A stretch of 64,000 nt of DNA from CAWANP01 sp963783445 (GTDB lineage: Bacteria > Chloroflexota > Anaerolineae > JAAYZQ01): assembly GCA_963783445.1 (NCBI GenBank), contig CAWANP010000002.1, positions 930,001 to 994,000 of the forward strand. Direction: 5' to 3'. Shown piece by piece: positions 39,208-47,533 of this stretch. The position numbers and the translations under genes are program-made. Below the pieces are notes generated by a model. The model did no database searches. It saw nothing but the letters and a program-made list of their open reading frames with translations, and was not told the DNA's origin. Positions within the stretch are counted from its first letter, which is position 1. The number at the start of each line of letters is the position of its first letter.

Positions 39208-40425
39208 CTAGTCACCTGTCATGATGAACAAGGGCTGCATCGCGAATTTCCTGTAATGTGGCCGCAGCCGTTCCACATTGTAGTGCTTGTCCACATCGAC
39301 CAGCTTTTTTGAACTTGTCACCACGTCAATGGGTACATTGTCGTACCGCCCGTTTCTGAGGACCACGAGGCGGCCGTGGAGTCCCTGCAGTATCAGGTCG
39401 AGGGCTAGGTTGCCGTAGGCCATGGGAACGATGGAATCGATGGCGTCGGGATTGCCGCCGCGTACCAGGTAACTCAGCCTCTGAGTGAGCGTGCCGATTG
39501 GCTTGCCACTGTTGTATCGCGGCGAGATCTGTCCGATCTGGGCGGAGACGAGATCGCCGATGCCGCCCAATTTGGCGTGGCCATAGGCATCGGTCGCGGT
39601 ATTTTGAAAGATCATCTCGCCTCCCTCGCACATGGCGCCTTCCGAGACCAGCACGGTAGCATAGTTGTTTGGATCGCTACTCCGATCGTGGCACAGAAGC
39701 TCGGTGAGCAGGTCCACGCTGAACCTGTACTCTGGAATGACACAGCGGTTCGCAGCCCCGGCCATCGTCGGCAGCATGGCCGAAAAGCCGGCATAGCGCC
39801 CGAACACTTCGAGCACGAGAATTCTCTCACTGGAGGCGGCGATGGTGCGCAGAATATCTACCATGTCGATGGTCCTGGTGACGCAGGTACTAAAGCCGAT
39901 GCAATAGTCGGTTCCAGGAACGTCGTTGTCCATCGTCTTGGGGATGCCGACGACTTTGACCCCCTCCTGGTACAGGCGGACGCCGTAGCTGAGCGTGTCG
40001 TCACCTCCGATGGGGATCAGGTAGTCTATCCCCAGAAAGTCCAGGTTCTTGAGTACCTCTGCGGTCAGATCGTTCATCTCAGCGCCATAGGTGGCGCAGA
40101 GATGCTCGGGCACGGCACTCCTGGCCACGTGACTGGGTCGCGTGCGGCTGGTACGCAGAAAGGTGCCGCCCGTCCTCACGACCCTGTTCACAATCTCTAC
40201 CGTGAGTTCGATATAGTTCTCCGAGTTGTCGGCACCCTTGTCGCGTACCATCTCAATGATGCCGGCCCATCCACGCCGCAGACCAATGACCCGATAGCCC
40301 TCTCTCTGGGCTCGAATCGTAACCGCTCGAATGGCCGGATTGAGGCCGGGGACATCTCCTCCTCCGGTCAGGATTCCAATCGTGCCTTTGCTATTGCTGG
40401 ATTCAGTGCTCCCCATGCCGGCCAC
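39208..40425 (-). CDS. 6-phosphofructokinase, probably pyrophosphate-dependent
   Basis: 405 residues, group II/III PfkA fold. Seen: GILTGGGDVPGLNPAI, IGGDDTLSYG, GIPKTMDNDVPGTD and GRYAGF. Two active-site positions decide phosphoryl-donor use in this family: Gly in ATP enzymes (GGDGS) is Asp in PPi enzymes (GGDD), and Gly in PGTIDND is Lys (PKTIDND). This protein has both PPi-type residues (GGDD and PKTMDND). It would reversibly convert fructose 6-phosphate plus PPi to fructose 1,6-bisphosphate. It starts 2 bp after the pterin dehydratase stop and abuts the GT4 gene, inside the sugar operon. Confidence 0.9.
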   Translation of the reverse strand: MAGMGSTESSNSKGTIGILTGGGDVPGLNPAIRAVTIRAQREGYRVIGLRRGWAGIIEMVRDKGADNSENYIELTVEIVNRVVRTGGTFLRTSRTRPSHVARSAVPEHLCATYGAEMNDLTAEVLKNLDFLGIDYLIPIGGDDTLSYGVRLYQEGVKVVGIPKTMDNDVPGTDYCIGFSTCVTRTIDMVDILRTIAASSERILVLEVFGRYAGFSAMLPTMAGAANRCVIPEYRFSVDLLTELLCHDRSSDPNNYATVLVSEGAMCEGGEMIFQNTATDAYGHAKLGGIGDLVSAQIGQISPRYNSGKPIGTLTQRLSYLVRGGNPDAIDSIVPMAYGNLALDLILQGLHGRLVVLRNGRYDNVPIDVVTSSKKLVDVDKHYNVERLRPHYRKFAMQPLFIMTGD

Positions 40426-40427
40426 TG

Positions 40428-40718
40428 CTAGACCCTTTGCGGGATGCTATCGATCTGTTCAGCCAGGTGAATGTCCTTCATGGTCACCCCACCCTCACTG
40501 TGGGTCGAGAGCGTGATCGTGAGTTGGCTGTATCCGTGTAGGTTGAGATCCGGGTGATGATCGGCGGCCTCAGCTACCTGCGCGATGGCGCCGATCAGGA
40601 CTACGCCATGGGAGAACGAAGGTACCTTAAAGGTCTTGACCAGCGCGTTCTCTTGGGGCTCCCAGCCTGGCAGGGAGCGTAGTCTCATCTTCAGTTCGTC
40701 AAGGGGCAGGCGCGTCAC
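40428..40718 (-). CDS. phhB: 4a-hydroxytetrahydrobiopterin dehydratase (pterin carbinolamine dehydratase)
   Basis: 96 residues from a GTG start (40716-40718) with GGAGG 6 nt upstream; the longer frame adds unconserved residues. The active-site block is present: AADHHPDLNLHGYSQLTITLSTHSEGGVTMKDIHLAEQID, i.e. the His-His-Pro and Thr-His pairs. It dehydrates 4a-carbinolamine pterins; in bacteria lacking phenylalanine hydroxylase it is thought to act in molybdopterin or general pterin recycling. First of the sugar-operon genes in transcription order, which may be accidental. Confidence 0.93.
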   Translation of the reverse strand: MTRLPLDELKMRLRSLPGWEPQENALVKTFKVPSFSHGVVLIGAIAQVAEAADHHPDLNLHGYSQLTITLSTHSEGGVTMKDIHLAEQIDSIPQRV

Positions 40719-40835
40719 AGTTGTCCTCCTTGGTGCATGGCCTCGGCAAGTCCGTGGAGACAGACCTACCATCAGCCTCATCTTCTCATCACTCCGTGGG
40801 ACCGGTGGCGAGTGCCCCAGGGCCCAGGAGGCCGG

Positions 40836-41939
40836 CTAAAAGTATTCTTCAAAGCCCGCGATTCCCAATTCGTCGCGCATGGTCTGTAGCTCTTGGCGCA
40901 GGTTGTGGTTCACGGGAATCCCTTGCTCTTGGATCAGTACTTCTTTCTCATGTTCCTTTTCGCCGGCGACATAGATCCGGTCCTGGCCGGGTATTCTCTG
41001 GGCGTTCTGTAGGTTGCGCATGATCTGACCCGTGATCTGCCTCGACAGCTCCAGCGGAATGAAATGCTCGATGTCAATCGCGAGAAAAAAGTGCCCCAGC
41101 ATGAATGGCTGCTTGGAGCCGTCGTTGGCAAAACCTACCAGGTCCTTCATGAACTTGCCGCCAGACAAAGAGGCGGAGAGGATCTCTACGATGGTAGCCA
41201 GGCTGTAGCCCTTGTATCCGGCAAGCAACTCTCCCGCACCGCCCAGGGGCAAAAGTGCAGCCCGGGCCTTGCCAAAATCCTCTAGGATCTTGTCTGGGTC
41301 GGTAAGCGACTGGCCCTGGTTGTCGATGACCCAACCTTGCGGCACAGGTTTCTCGGCGCGAGCGGCAACCTCGATCTTGCCTCGCTGCGCAATCGAAGTG
41401 GCGCCATCAAAGGCAAAGGGATAGTCCATGTCCGATGGTGCGGCAAAGGCGATGGGGTTGGTACCCAGCATGGGTTCGGCGCCAAAAGTGGGGGCAATGG
41501 AGGGCCGGGCGTTGGTGACCGAAAGGCCGATCATACCCTCTCTGGCGGCCATCAGGGGGTAGTATCCGGCAATGCCATAGTGGGTGCTGTTGCGTACAGC
41601 CACGGCTCCCAGTCCGTGCTCCCTGGCCTTGTCCATGGCCAAGCGCATGGCTCGATAGGCAATGACGTGGCCCATGCCATGGTGGCCATCCATGACCGCC
41701 GTAGTCTCCGTCTCTTTGACGATTTCGATCTCGGTCTGGGTGCGGTGCTGGCCGGCCTGGATGCGATCATAGTAGTACTTGAGGCGTCCTACACCGTGTG
41801 ACTCGATGCCCCGCAGGTCGGAGGTGATGAGTACCTCAGCGCAGATGCGGGCGTCCTCCGGGGGTGTGCCAAGGGCCTGAAAGACGTCGATCATAAAATC
41901 TTGGATGATGTTGACGGGTATATGAATGATATCGCGCAT
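40836..41939 (-). CDS. Ldh-family (malate/lactate/ureidoglycolate) NAD(P)-dependent dehydrogenase
   Basis: 367 residues, the type-2 malate/L-sulfolactate dehydrogenase family, unrelated to classical Rossmann dehydrogenases. Seen: TSDLRGIESHGVGRLKYYYDRI with the family His, VRNSTHYGIAGYYPLMA with the catalytic His, and GTNPIAFAAPSDMDYPFAFD. Full length. Could oxidise malate, sulfolactate or a related 2-hydroxy acid. GAGGAGA precedes the ATG. It lies between the ABC operon terminator and phhB; a short CAGCACG/CGTGCTG hairpin (41956-41976) sits in its leader. Confidence 0.9.
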   Translation of the reverse strand: MRDIIHIPVNIIQDFMIDVFQALGTPPEDARICAEVLITSDLRGIESHGVGRLKYYYDRIQAGQHRTQTEIEIVKETETTAVMDGHHGMGHVIAYRAMRLAMDKAREHGLGAVAVRNSTHYGIAGYYPLMAAREGMIGLSVTNARPSIAPTFGAEPMLGTNPIAFAAPSDMDYPFAFDGATSIAQRGKIEVAARAEKPVPQGWVIDNQGQSLTDPDKILEDFGKARAALLPLGGAGELLAGYKGYSLATIVEILSASLSGGKFMKDLVGFANDGSKQPFMLGHFFLAIDIEHFIPLELSRQITGQIMRNLQNAQRIPGQDRIYVAGEKEHEKEVLIQEQGIPVNHNLRQELQTMRDELGIAGFEEYF

Positions 41940-42010
41940 TCAAAGAATTCTCCTCAGCACGCAAGACGTGCTGCGTGAAACACCGTGGGCATTCAGTGGG
42001 CTACCGCGGC

Positions 42011-42039
42011 AAAAAAGGGCAACTGCATCGCAGTTGCCC
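42011..42039 (-). terminator. intrinsic terminator of the glucoside ABC operon
   Basis: GGGCAACTGC (42017-42026) and GCAGTTGCCC (42030-42039) with a 3-nt loop; on the minus strand the stem is followed directly by six T (A-run 42011-42016). Confidence 0.93.
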
Positions 42040-42109
42040 TGCTTTGCCGTGCACGAAACCTGTGTCTGTACACCCCATCGGTGCACCTCTTGCAGATAGC
42101 AGGTACAGT

Positions 42110-43005
42110 CTACCCCTTCACCGAGCCGGCTGTCAGGCCTCGCACAAAGTACCGCTGGAGCGAGAAAAAGACGACCAGAGGGACGATCATCGTGATAAAG
42201 GCGCCAGCCGTCAAGATGTGCCAGTCCTGACCTCTCTCGCCAACCAAAGCTGACAATTGAGACGTCACGACCATGACCTCCCTTCCTGTGCCCAGGAAGA
42301 CGAGGGCAACCAGCAGGTCGTTCCATACCCACAGGAACTGGAAGATGGCAAAGGAGGCGATGACGGGCACCGACAGGGGCAGGACCAACCGCGTGAAAGT
42401 CGTGAACGGAGAGGCGCCATCGATGTGAGCCGATTCGATGATCTCCCCGGGAAGGGAGCTGATGTAGCCGAACAGCAGGAAAATGGCCAAGGGCAGGCCA
42501 AATCCGGTGTGGAAGAGCCACACACCCAGATAGGTGCCGTTCAAGTCGAGACCCACATAGGCACGCAGCACCGGGATCAGCGCCGTCTGCAGGGGCACCA
42601 CCATCAATGCCACGACCAGCGCGAAGAAGAAACCGCGCCCTGGAAAGTCCAGCCAGGCAAAGGCGTAGGCCGCAAAGGCGGCAATGGTGATCGGAATCAC
42701 CACGGAAGGAATCGTGACCAACAGACTGTTCAAGAATGCGGTGCCCATCCCCTCGGAGGTGAGGACCTGTTGGTAGTTTTCGATTGTCCAACGGGTCGTC
42801 TCGGCAAAGGGATGCGTGATGGCCGTCCACCAACCGGAGGTCTGGATGTCGGCCGCGGACGGAAAGAACTGATGAGCAGTCCGGCGGTGGGCAGCGTCCA
42901 GAGAAAGCCGATCAGTACCAGCGCGATCCATAGCGGCGCGGACGACAGGATCTTCCGCGGATCTGTCCGGTTCGTCTTCTTTGCTGTGTTTGTAGATGCA
43001 CTCAT
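42110..43005 (-). CDS. carbohydrate ABC transporter permease (AglG/MalG type), one frameshift
   Basis: About 298 residues. ATG at 43003-43005 with AGGAGGTGA upstream; N-terminal TM then a break near 42856 (a missing G restores SSFRPAADIQTSGWW). Six TM helices and the EAA-type cytoplasmic loop EIIESAHIDGASPFTTFTRLVLPLSVP identify it as a MalG-like CUT1 permease. Stop-to-start gap with the preceding permease is 4 bp. Forms the channel with the AglF-like protein. Confidence 0.88.
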
Positions 43006-43009
43006 CGGG

Positions 43010-44114
43010 TCACCTCCTGGTTTCGCGCAGACTGCGAACGTTGTAGATGATAAAGGGGACGATGGCTATGAATAGGATGATGGCCAGGGCGCTGCCGCGT
43101 CCAGAATTTCGAAATGTGAACAGCTCCTGGTACATCCGGTTGGCGATCACCTGCGTCCCGAACTGCCCGCTGGTCATGACAAACACAATGTCAAAGACCT
43201 TGATGACCATGATCAAGACAGTGGTCGTGATGGTCAGCAGTGTGCCCCGGATGGAGGGAATGATGACCTGGAAGAAAATCCTGGCCTCGGATGCGCCGTC
43301 GATGCGGGCCGCTTCCAGCAGTTCGCCGGGCACGCCCTTCACCGCCGCCGACAGGACCACCATACAGAAACCGGTCAGCAACCAGATCATGACCATGATC
43401 AGGAAAAAGTTGTTCCAGGGACGCAGGAGCAGCCATCCCTGCGGGTCGCCGCCCAGCGCGGTCACCACGGCGTTTAGCAGGCCGATCTGTTCCGCGCCAG
43501 CGGGGCGGAAGGCGTACACGAACTTCCAGATCACGCTGGCGCCGACGGCGGAGATGGCCATCGGCAGAAAGATGGCCGATTTCACAATCGGCTCCCATTT
43601 TCCCGCACGGTCCGCCATGACGGCGATGACCAATCCCATCCCTACCGCAAAGGCCGTCACGAATACCAGCCAGAGCAGGTTGTTCCTGAGCACGATCAAC
43701 ATCGCCGGGTCGGTGAAGGCAAATATATAGTTGTCCAGCCCAACAAAGTTGTCAGCTTTCGCATCGAGGAAACTGAGATAGAGCGAACTCACGGCGGGCA
43801 CGACCACGTACGCGGTCAGGACCACGAGCGCCGGCCCGACAAAGACAAAGGGCCGCACGCGCTCTCGGATGCCGGCCAGGCAGAAGTGATACAACCATAT
43901 CGGTGCCGATGTATATCAGCCATACGCCAAACACGCCGACGATGAGCGCGACCGCGGCAACTAGAAGCCTGGACGCCTCGCTGTCCCGCATAAAGATAAA
44001 GGCGGCGTATAGGAGCACAAAGGTGATCACCGGCACGATAATGGACACCACTACTCGCAGGACCCCGGTGGCAAGAGATTTCCCCGTGCCTCCGCTCTGC
44101 ATTGTCTCTTCCAT
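43010..44114 (-). CDS. carbohydrate ABC transporter permease (AglF/MalF type), one frameshift
   Basis: About 368 residues from the ATG at 44112-44114 (AAGGAG 6 nt upstream). Two N-terminal TM helices in one frame (VVSIIVPVITFVLLYAAFIF, LLVAAVALIVGVFGVWLIYIG), a break near 43885, then AGIRERVRPFVFVGPALVVLTAY and the permease core with the EAA loop ELLEAARIDGASEARIFFQVIIPSIRG. The N-terminal extension with extra helices is typical of alpha-glucoside (Agl) systems. Confidence 0.88.
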
Positions 44115-44150
44115 TGTGTTCTCCTTCTGCATTCAGCGCAAAGCGAAGAA

Positions 44151-44180
44151 GCAGGGCAGCGCATCACGCAACTGCCCTGC
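44151..44180 (-). terminator. attenuator-like hairpin between binding-protein and permease genes
   Basis: GCAGGGCAG / CTGCCCTGC, 9-bp stem, 12-nt loop, followed on the minus strand by TTCTTCGCTTT. Expected to reduce permease expression relative to the binding protein. Confidence 0.55.
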
Positions 44181-44232
44181 CTCTTCCATGCCTAGGCGGT
44201 ATACCTTCTAGCGTACACTGTCACTGCCATAC

Positions 44233-45546
44233 CTACTGCGGCCAACTGGCGTCGATAGCTTGGAGCACAGAGTCCATGTCTTCGCCGCTGACCCAGTCGA
44301 CGATGCCGGTCCAGAAACTGCCCGCGCCCACGGCGCCCGGCATCAGGTCGGACCCGTCGAAGCGGAAGGTATCGGCAGCGGCTAGGATTTCGGCGTAGCC
44401 GCGCTGCACATCGGTAGGATACCAGTCCAGGCTGGCGTCCAGCTGTGGGGCGATGGTGTTGCCGGCTTCAACCTCGGCCTTGACCGACTCGCCGGTGGTC
44501 ATGAACTTGATGACCTCGCGGCCGGCCGGCGTATCGTTGGCCAGGCTGACCAGGTTGCCGGAGGTGAGCACCGGCTTGCCGTAGGCAGAATCGATGGGCG
44601 GCAGGTAAAAGTAGTCGACGTCGACACCGACTTCGGTTCCCTCGGGGAAAAAGCTGGGGATGAAGCTGGCCTGTCGGTGCAGCCAACATGCGGGTGGATC
44701 CTCGAACAAAGCTGTAGGTGATTCGCCAAAGGGGACGGTCAAGATGGACGTGGTGCCGCCGTAGACATAGTCCGGGTTCATCCAGATTTTGCCCATGACA
44801 TCGAAGGCGTTTTTGACTTCTGGAGAATCGAACTTCAACTCGCCCCTCGTCCACTGGTCGTACTTTTCGACGGGCTGGGTGCGGAGCATGACGTCCTCGA
44901 TCCAGTCGGTGCCAACCCAGCCGGTCGCGCCGCTGCTCTCGATGCCGATGCACCAGGGCACGCCGCCGTCGGCGACGATCTGGTCGCTGAGCGCAATCAG
45001 CTCGTCCCAGGTCTCAGGGATCTCGTATCCGGCGGCCTCGAAGGCAGCCTTGGGATACCACACCAAGCTCTTGACGTCCACGCCGTGCCAGACGCCGGCC
45101 AACTGTCCGTCCACGATGCCCATGTCGATCCAGGACTGGTTGTATTTGGTCTGTAGATAGTCCTCGTCCAGGAATTCCCAGAGGTCCACCAGGAATCCGT
45201 CACGGGACATGTCAGCCATCAGGCCGGGCTGCGGGAAGTTGAGGATGTCGTAGGGGTCGCCGGCTTCGGAGCGAACGACGGCCAGGGTCTCAAAGTCGCC
45301 GGAACGCTCGATGACGACGTCGATGCCGGTGCTTTCCTCAAAATCGACGAAATTCTGCTCGAATACGGCTGCTTGTTCTTCCCCGGCGGCCGAAAAGATG
45401 ACCACCTGCTCGCCCTCGTATTGCATGTCTCCCGAGGACTCGGCCGGTGCCTCTGTTGGCTCCGGTGCGGTTGTTCCTCCACAAGCCGCCAGCACGAGGC
45501 TGACGACCAGCAAGAGGGCCAGAATCGAAAACAATGAGCGTTTCAT
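44233..45546 (-). CDS. extracellular solute-binding lipoprotein (alpha-glucoside/AglE type)
   Basis: 437 residues, family-1 solute-binding protein. Lipobox LAAC (Cys22), a Thr/Glu/Pro linker, then the bilobal domain: GEQVVIFSAAGEEQAAVFEQ, IDVVIERSGDFETLAVVR, WYPKAAFEAAGYEIPETWDEL (conserved in the family) and LTSGNLVSLANDTPAGREVIKFM. Predicted to capture an alpha-glucoside or related disaccharide for the two permeases downstream. No ATPase gene is nearby, so a shared MsmK/MalK-type ATPase elsewhere is likely. Confidence 0.92.
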   Translation of the reverse strand: MKRSLFSILALLLVVSLVLAACGGTTAPEPTEAPAESSGDMQYEGEQVVIFSAAGEEQAAVFEQNFVDFEESTGIDVVIERSGDFETLAVVRSEAGDPYDILNFPQPGLMADMSRDGFLVDLWEFLDEDYLQTKYNQSWIDMGIVDGQLAGVWHGVDVKSLVWYPKAAFEAAGYEIPETWDELIALSDQIVADGGVPWCIGIESSGATGWVGTDWIEDVMLRTQPVEKYDQWTRGELKFDSPEVKNAFDVMGKIWMNPDYVYGGTTSILTVPFGESPTALFEDPPACWLHRQASFIPSFFPEGTEVGVDVDYFYLPPIDSAYGKPVLTSGNLVSLANDTPAGREVIKFMTTGESVKAEVEAGNTIAPQLDASLDWYPTDVQRGYAEILAAADTFRFDGSDLMPGAVGAGSFWTGIVDWVSGEDMDSVLQAIDASWPQ

Positions 45547-45671
45547 TTTTTACTCTCCTCCGTACTATGGTTTGTCCTGCGTGTAATGGGGAGGAACAAG
45601 GGTCCCTCCAGGTAGCATTTTGCTGCCACTGGGTGGTAGCGTGCCTGAGGCTCTAGTAGCTTGCGGTACAT
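45543..45671 (-). CDS. candidate 42-residue leader peptide upstream of the binding protein
   Basis: From ATG at 45669-45671, the frame encodes MYRKLLEPQARYHPVAAK... (42 residues, stop TGA at 45543-45545), and its stop overlaps the ATG of the binding-protein gene (AAAAAATGA). It is preceded by AAAGGAGGTGATG, a nearly complete Shine-Dalgarno match, although very close to the ATG. Not hydrophobic, no family recognised. Overlap suggests translational coupling; alternatively the strong Shine-Dalgarno is a standby site or the ORF is fortuitous. The rest of the 240-bp gap 45547-45787 holds no other signal I can name. Confidence 0.35.
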   Translation of the reverse strand: MYRKLLEPQARYHPVAAKCYLEGPLFLPITRRTNHSTEESKK

Positions 45672-45787
45672 CACCTCCTTTCAGAGATAGAGGGCGGCTA
45701 TGCGACAGGTCCTGTGTCTTGCGCCGTTATCCGCAAATCGACAGGGTGATCCACAGCCGATCCTCAACAGAAGAAAGGAGCTGGCGT

Positions 45788-46823
45788 TCAGGAATCTGCA
45801 GCTCGACTCGCTCCGCAGGATTCTCGGATCACCAGCTCCGTCTCCAACGTTACGGAGGATACCGCATCACCCTCAATGCGGGTGATCAGTACCTCTGCCG
45901 CGGTCCATCCTAGGCCATAGGCCGGCACTCGAACGGTGGTCAGTGGCGGATGGGCGTGGGCGGCGAGAGAAGATATCATCAAAGCCGACAACTGCCACGT
46001 CGTCAGGAATGCAGAGGCCAGCGCATGGATGGCGCCCATAGCACCCAGAGCGACGACGTCGCTGGCGCCAAATACCGCCGTCGGCCGCTCTGGCAGCGTC
46101 CAACAACTGCTCCATCGCTGAGCGTCCGGCCTCGGGTAGAAAAGCGGCGGTTCGAACCAGATCGGGATCAAGGGAATGTCGTGATCCGTCAGGGCCTGCT
46201 TGTAGCCAGCAAAGCGGTCCTGTGCTCCAGATAGGAGAGCGGTGCGTTGGAGATGAACCCAATGCGGCGGTGACCCAGGCCGATGAGGTGGCTCACGGCC
46301 TGGTACGCGCCTGCCTGGTTGTCCACATCCACGCAAGGAAAATCGTGACCGTTGGGCCGGCCATGCAAGATCAAGGGAAACTTTTCCTCCGCCAGTTGCG
46401 GTAGCAACGGATCGTCGGAGCGCGGTCCAGACAGGATCAGGCCATCGACCTGTCGTTCGCGGATAAGCCGGGCATAAGCCTCGTGGCTGGGAACGTCTTC
46501 GGCCAACTGTAGCACCAGCAGGTAGCCCCGCCGGTGGACGGACGCGGTCACGCCCTGCAGAAAGGTGGGCAGAAAGGCGTCGGCTGCAAGGCGTTCCTGT
46601 CCCTCACCCAGAATCAGGCCGATGCGGTGGGTCTTGCCGCTGGCCAGGGAGCGAGCGGCGGCGGTGGGGTAGTAGTCGAGGTCACGGGCAGCATCTAGAA
46701 CCCGCGGCGTGTCTCTTCGGTGATCTTGACTCCCGGTACGTCGTTCAAGACAAATGAGACCGTCGTCCGGGACACTCCGGCCATACTAGCCACATCCTGG
46801 CTCCGGGCCTGTCTACGAGCCAA
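45788..46823 (-). CDS. LacI-family transcriptional regulator (several frameshifts)
   Basis: TTG start at 46821-46823 with GGGAGG upstream. N-terminal helix-turn-helix QDVASMAGVSRTTVSFVLND is followed by a break near 46705 and then VLDAARDLDYYPTAAARSLASGKTHRIGLIL; the periplasmic-binding-like core continues with VDGLILSGPRSDD, YQAVSHLIGLGHRRIGFIS, FGASDVVALGAMGAIHAL, DDVAVVGFDDI and PPLTTVRVPAYGLG, spread over three frames (further breaks about 46210, 46090-46130, 45990-46020 and 45945). Length about 343 residues, normal. Divergent from nothing: it is transcribed towards the sugar ABC operon and likely controls it. Promoter and operator directly upstream indicate autoregulation. Confidence 0.88.
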
Positions 46824-46862
46824 TGCAACCTCCCGATCCCATAGCTGCAGTACTGTCGGCTA

Positions 46863-46909
46863 ACGCGTGTTAGTAACGCGGGTCACTAACGCGCGTTACT
46901 AACACGCGT
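46863..46909. promoter_or_regulatory. 18-bp perfect inverted repeat, LacI-type operator
   Basis: ACGCGTGTTAGTAACGCG (46863-46880) and its exact reverse complement (46892-46909) are separated by 11 bp. The core element GTTAGTAACGCG / CGCGTTACTAAC also occurs in the spacer (CACTAACGCG), so two or three overlapping LacI half-site pairs are possible. It covers the transcription start of the lacI gene. Confidence 0.75.
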
Positions 46910-46911
46910 CA

Positions 46912-46940
46912 ATTATACAATCTTTTTCGGCATTTGTCAA
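46912..46940 (-). promoter_or_regulatory. perfect consensus promoter of the first lacI gene
   Basis: Minus-strand TTGACA (46935-46940), exactly 17 bp, TATAAT (46912-46917). Operator begins 2 bp after the -10 box. Confidence 0.9.
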
Positions 46941-47115
46941 CTGTAAAACAGAAGAATTTCCAGTGTCCGGATGATCGAAGGCGTAGCGATCCTTGTCGTT
47001 GATTGAGGACTCCCGTGGCAGGCGGGGGGCGATTCCCTGGGCGAGCCTTGTCTATAGCTGCAAGGGACCGGGCACGGAAGGGCCCTAGACTTTCTGATTC
47101 TGCTTGGGGATGGGT

Positions 47116-47520
47116 TCAGGCTGGGGACAGGCCCCAGACCTGGGATGTGGCTAATTCCACACTGTTGCCAGCTGGATCCCGAAAGTAGATCGAATGGCCG
47201 CCATGTGGCCAGGGGACTTCTGTTTCAATCTCTACCCCCTCTTGGTGCAAATGGTCTTTCCAGCCGGGAATCTGGTCTTGCTCCGTGGCAAAGGCGACAT
47301 GCCCGGGACCGTGAGCCCCGTGGGTGGGTACGATGCCGTTGAACACGGACGTACTGTCGGGGTTGAACAGGAGCAGCATTCCCTTCCCACAGTGAAGGAA
47401 CACGTGCCGCCCCTCGACCCTGGAGTGTACCTTCAGCGCCAGCACGCGGCAATAGAACTCCTCGGCCGCATCCAGGTCATCCACGTACAGGCAGCTCTCC
47501 AATATCCCTTCAATCTGCAT
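47116..47520 (-). CDS. VOC-family (glyoxalase/bleomycin-resistance fold) protein
   Basis: 134 residues from ATG 47518-47520 with GGAG upstream. Two beta-alpha-beta-beta-beta repeats: GILESCLYVDDLDAAEEFYCRVLAL, HVFLHCGKGMLLLF, GHVAFATEQDQIPGWKDHLHQEGVEIE and SIYFRDPAGNSVELATS. A metal-binding His in PGHVAFA and Glu in SVELAT are in canonical positions. Specific reaction unknown (lactoylglutathione lyase, dioxygenase and fosfomycin-type thiol transferases share this fold). Follows the ferredoxin oxidoreductase genes by 13 bp, so probably co-transcribed. Confidence 0.85.
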   Translation of the reverse strand: MQIEGILESCLYVDDLDAAEEFYCRVLALKVHSRVEGRHVFLHCGKGMLLLFNPDSTSVFNGIVPTHGAHGPGHVAFATEQDQIPGWKDHLHQEGVEIETEVPWPHGGHSIYFRDPAGNSVELATSQVWGLSPA

Positions 47521-47533
47521 GCTAATGCTCCAG

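Noticed and set aside
45661..45690. Sequence resembling the 3' end of 16S rRNA (CACCTCCTTTC) on the plus strand
   Set aside because: It is simply the complement of a strong Shine-Dalgarno on the minus strand; no rRNA sequence surrounds it.
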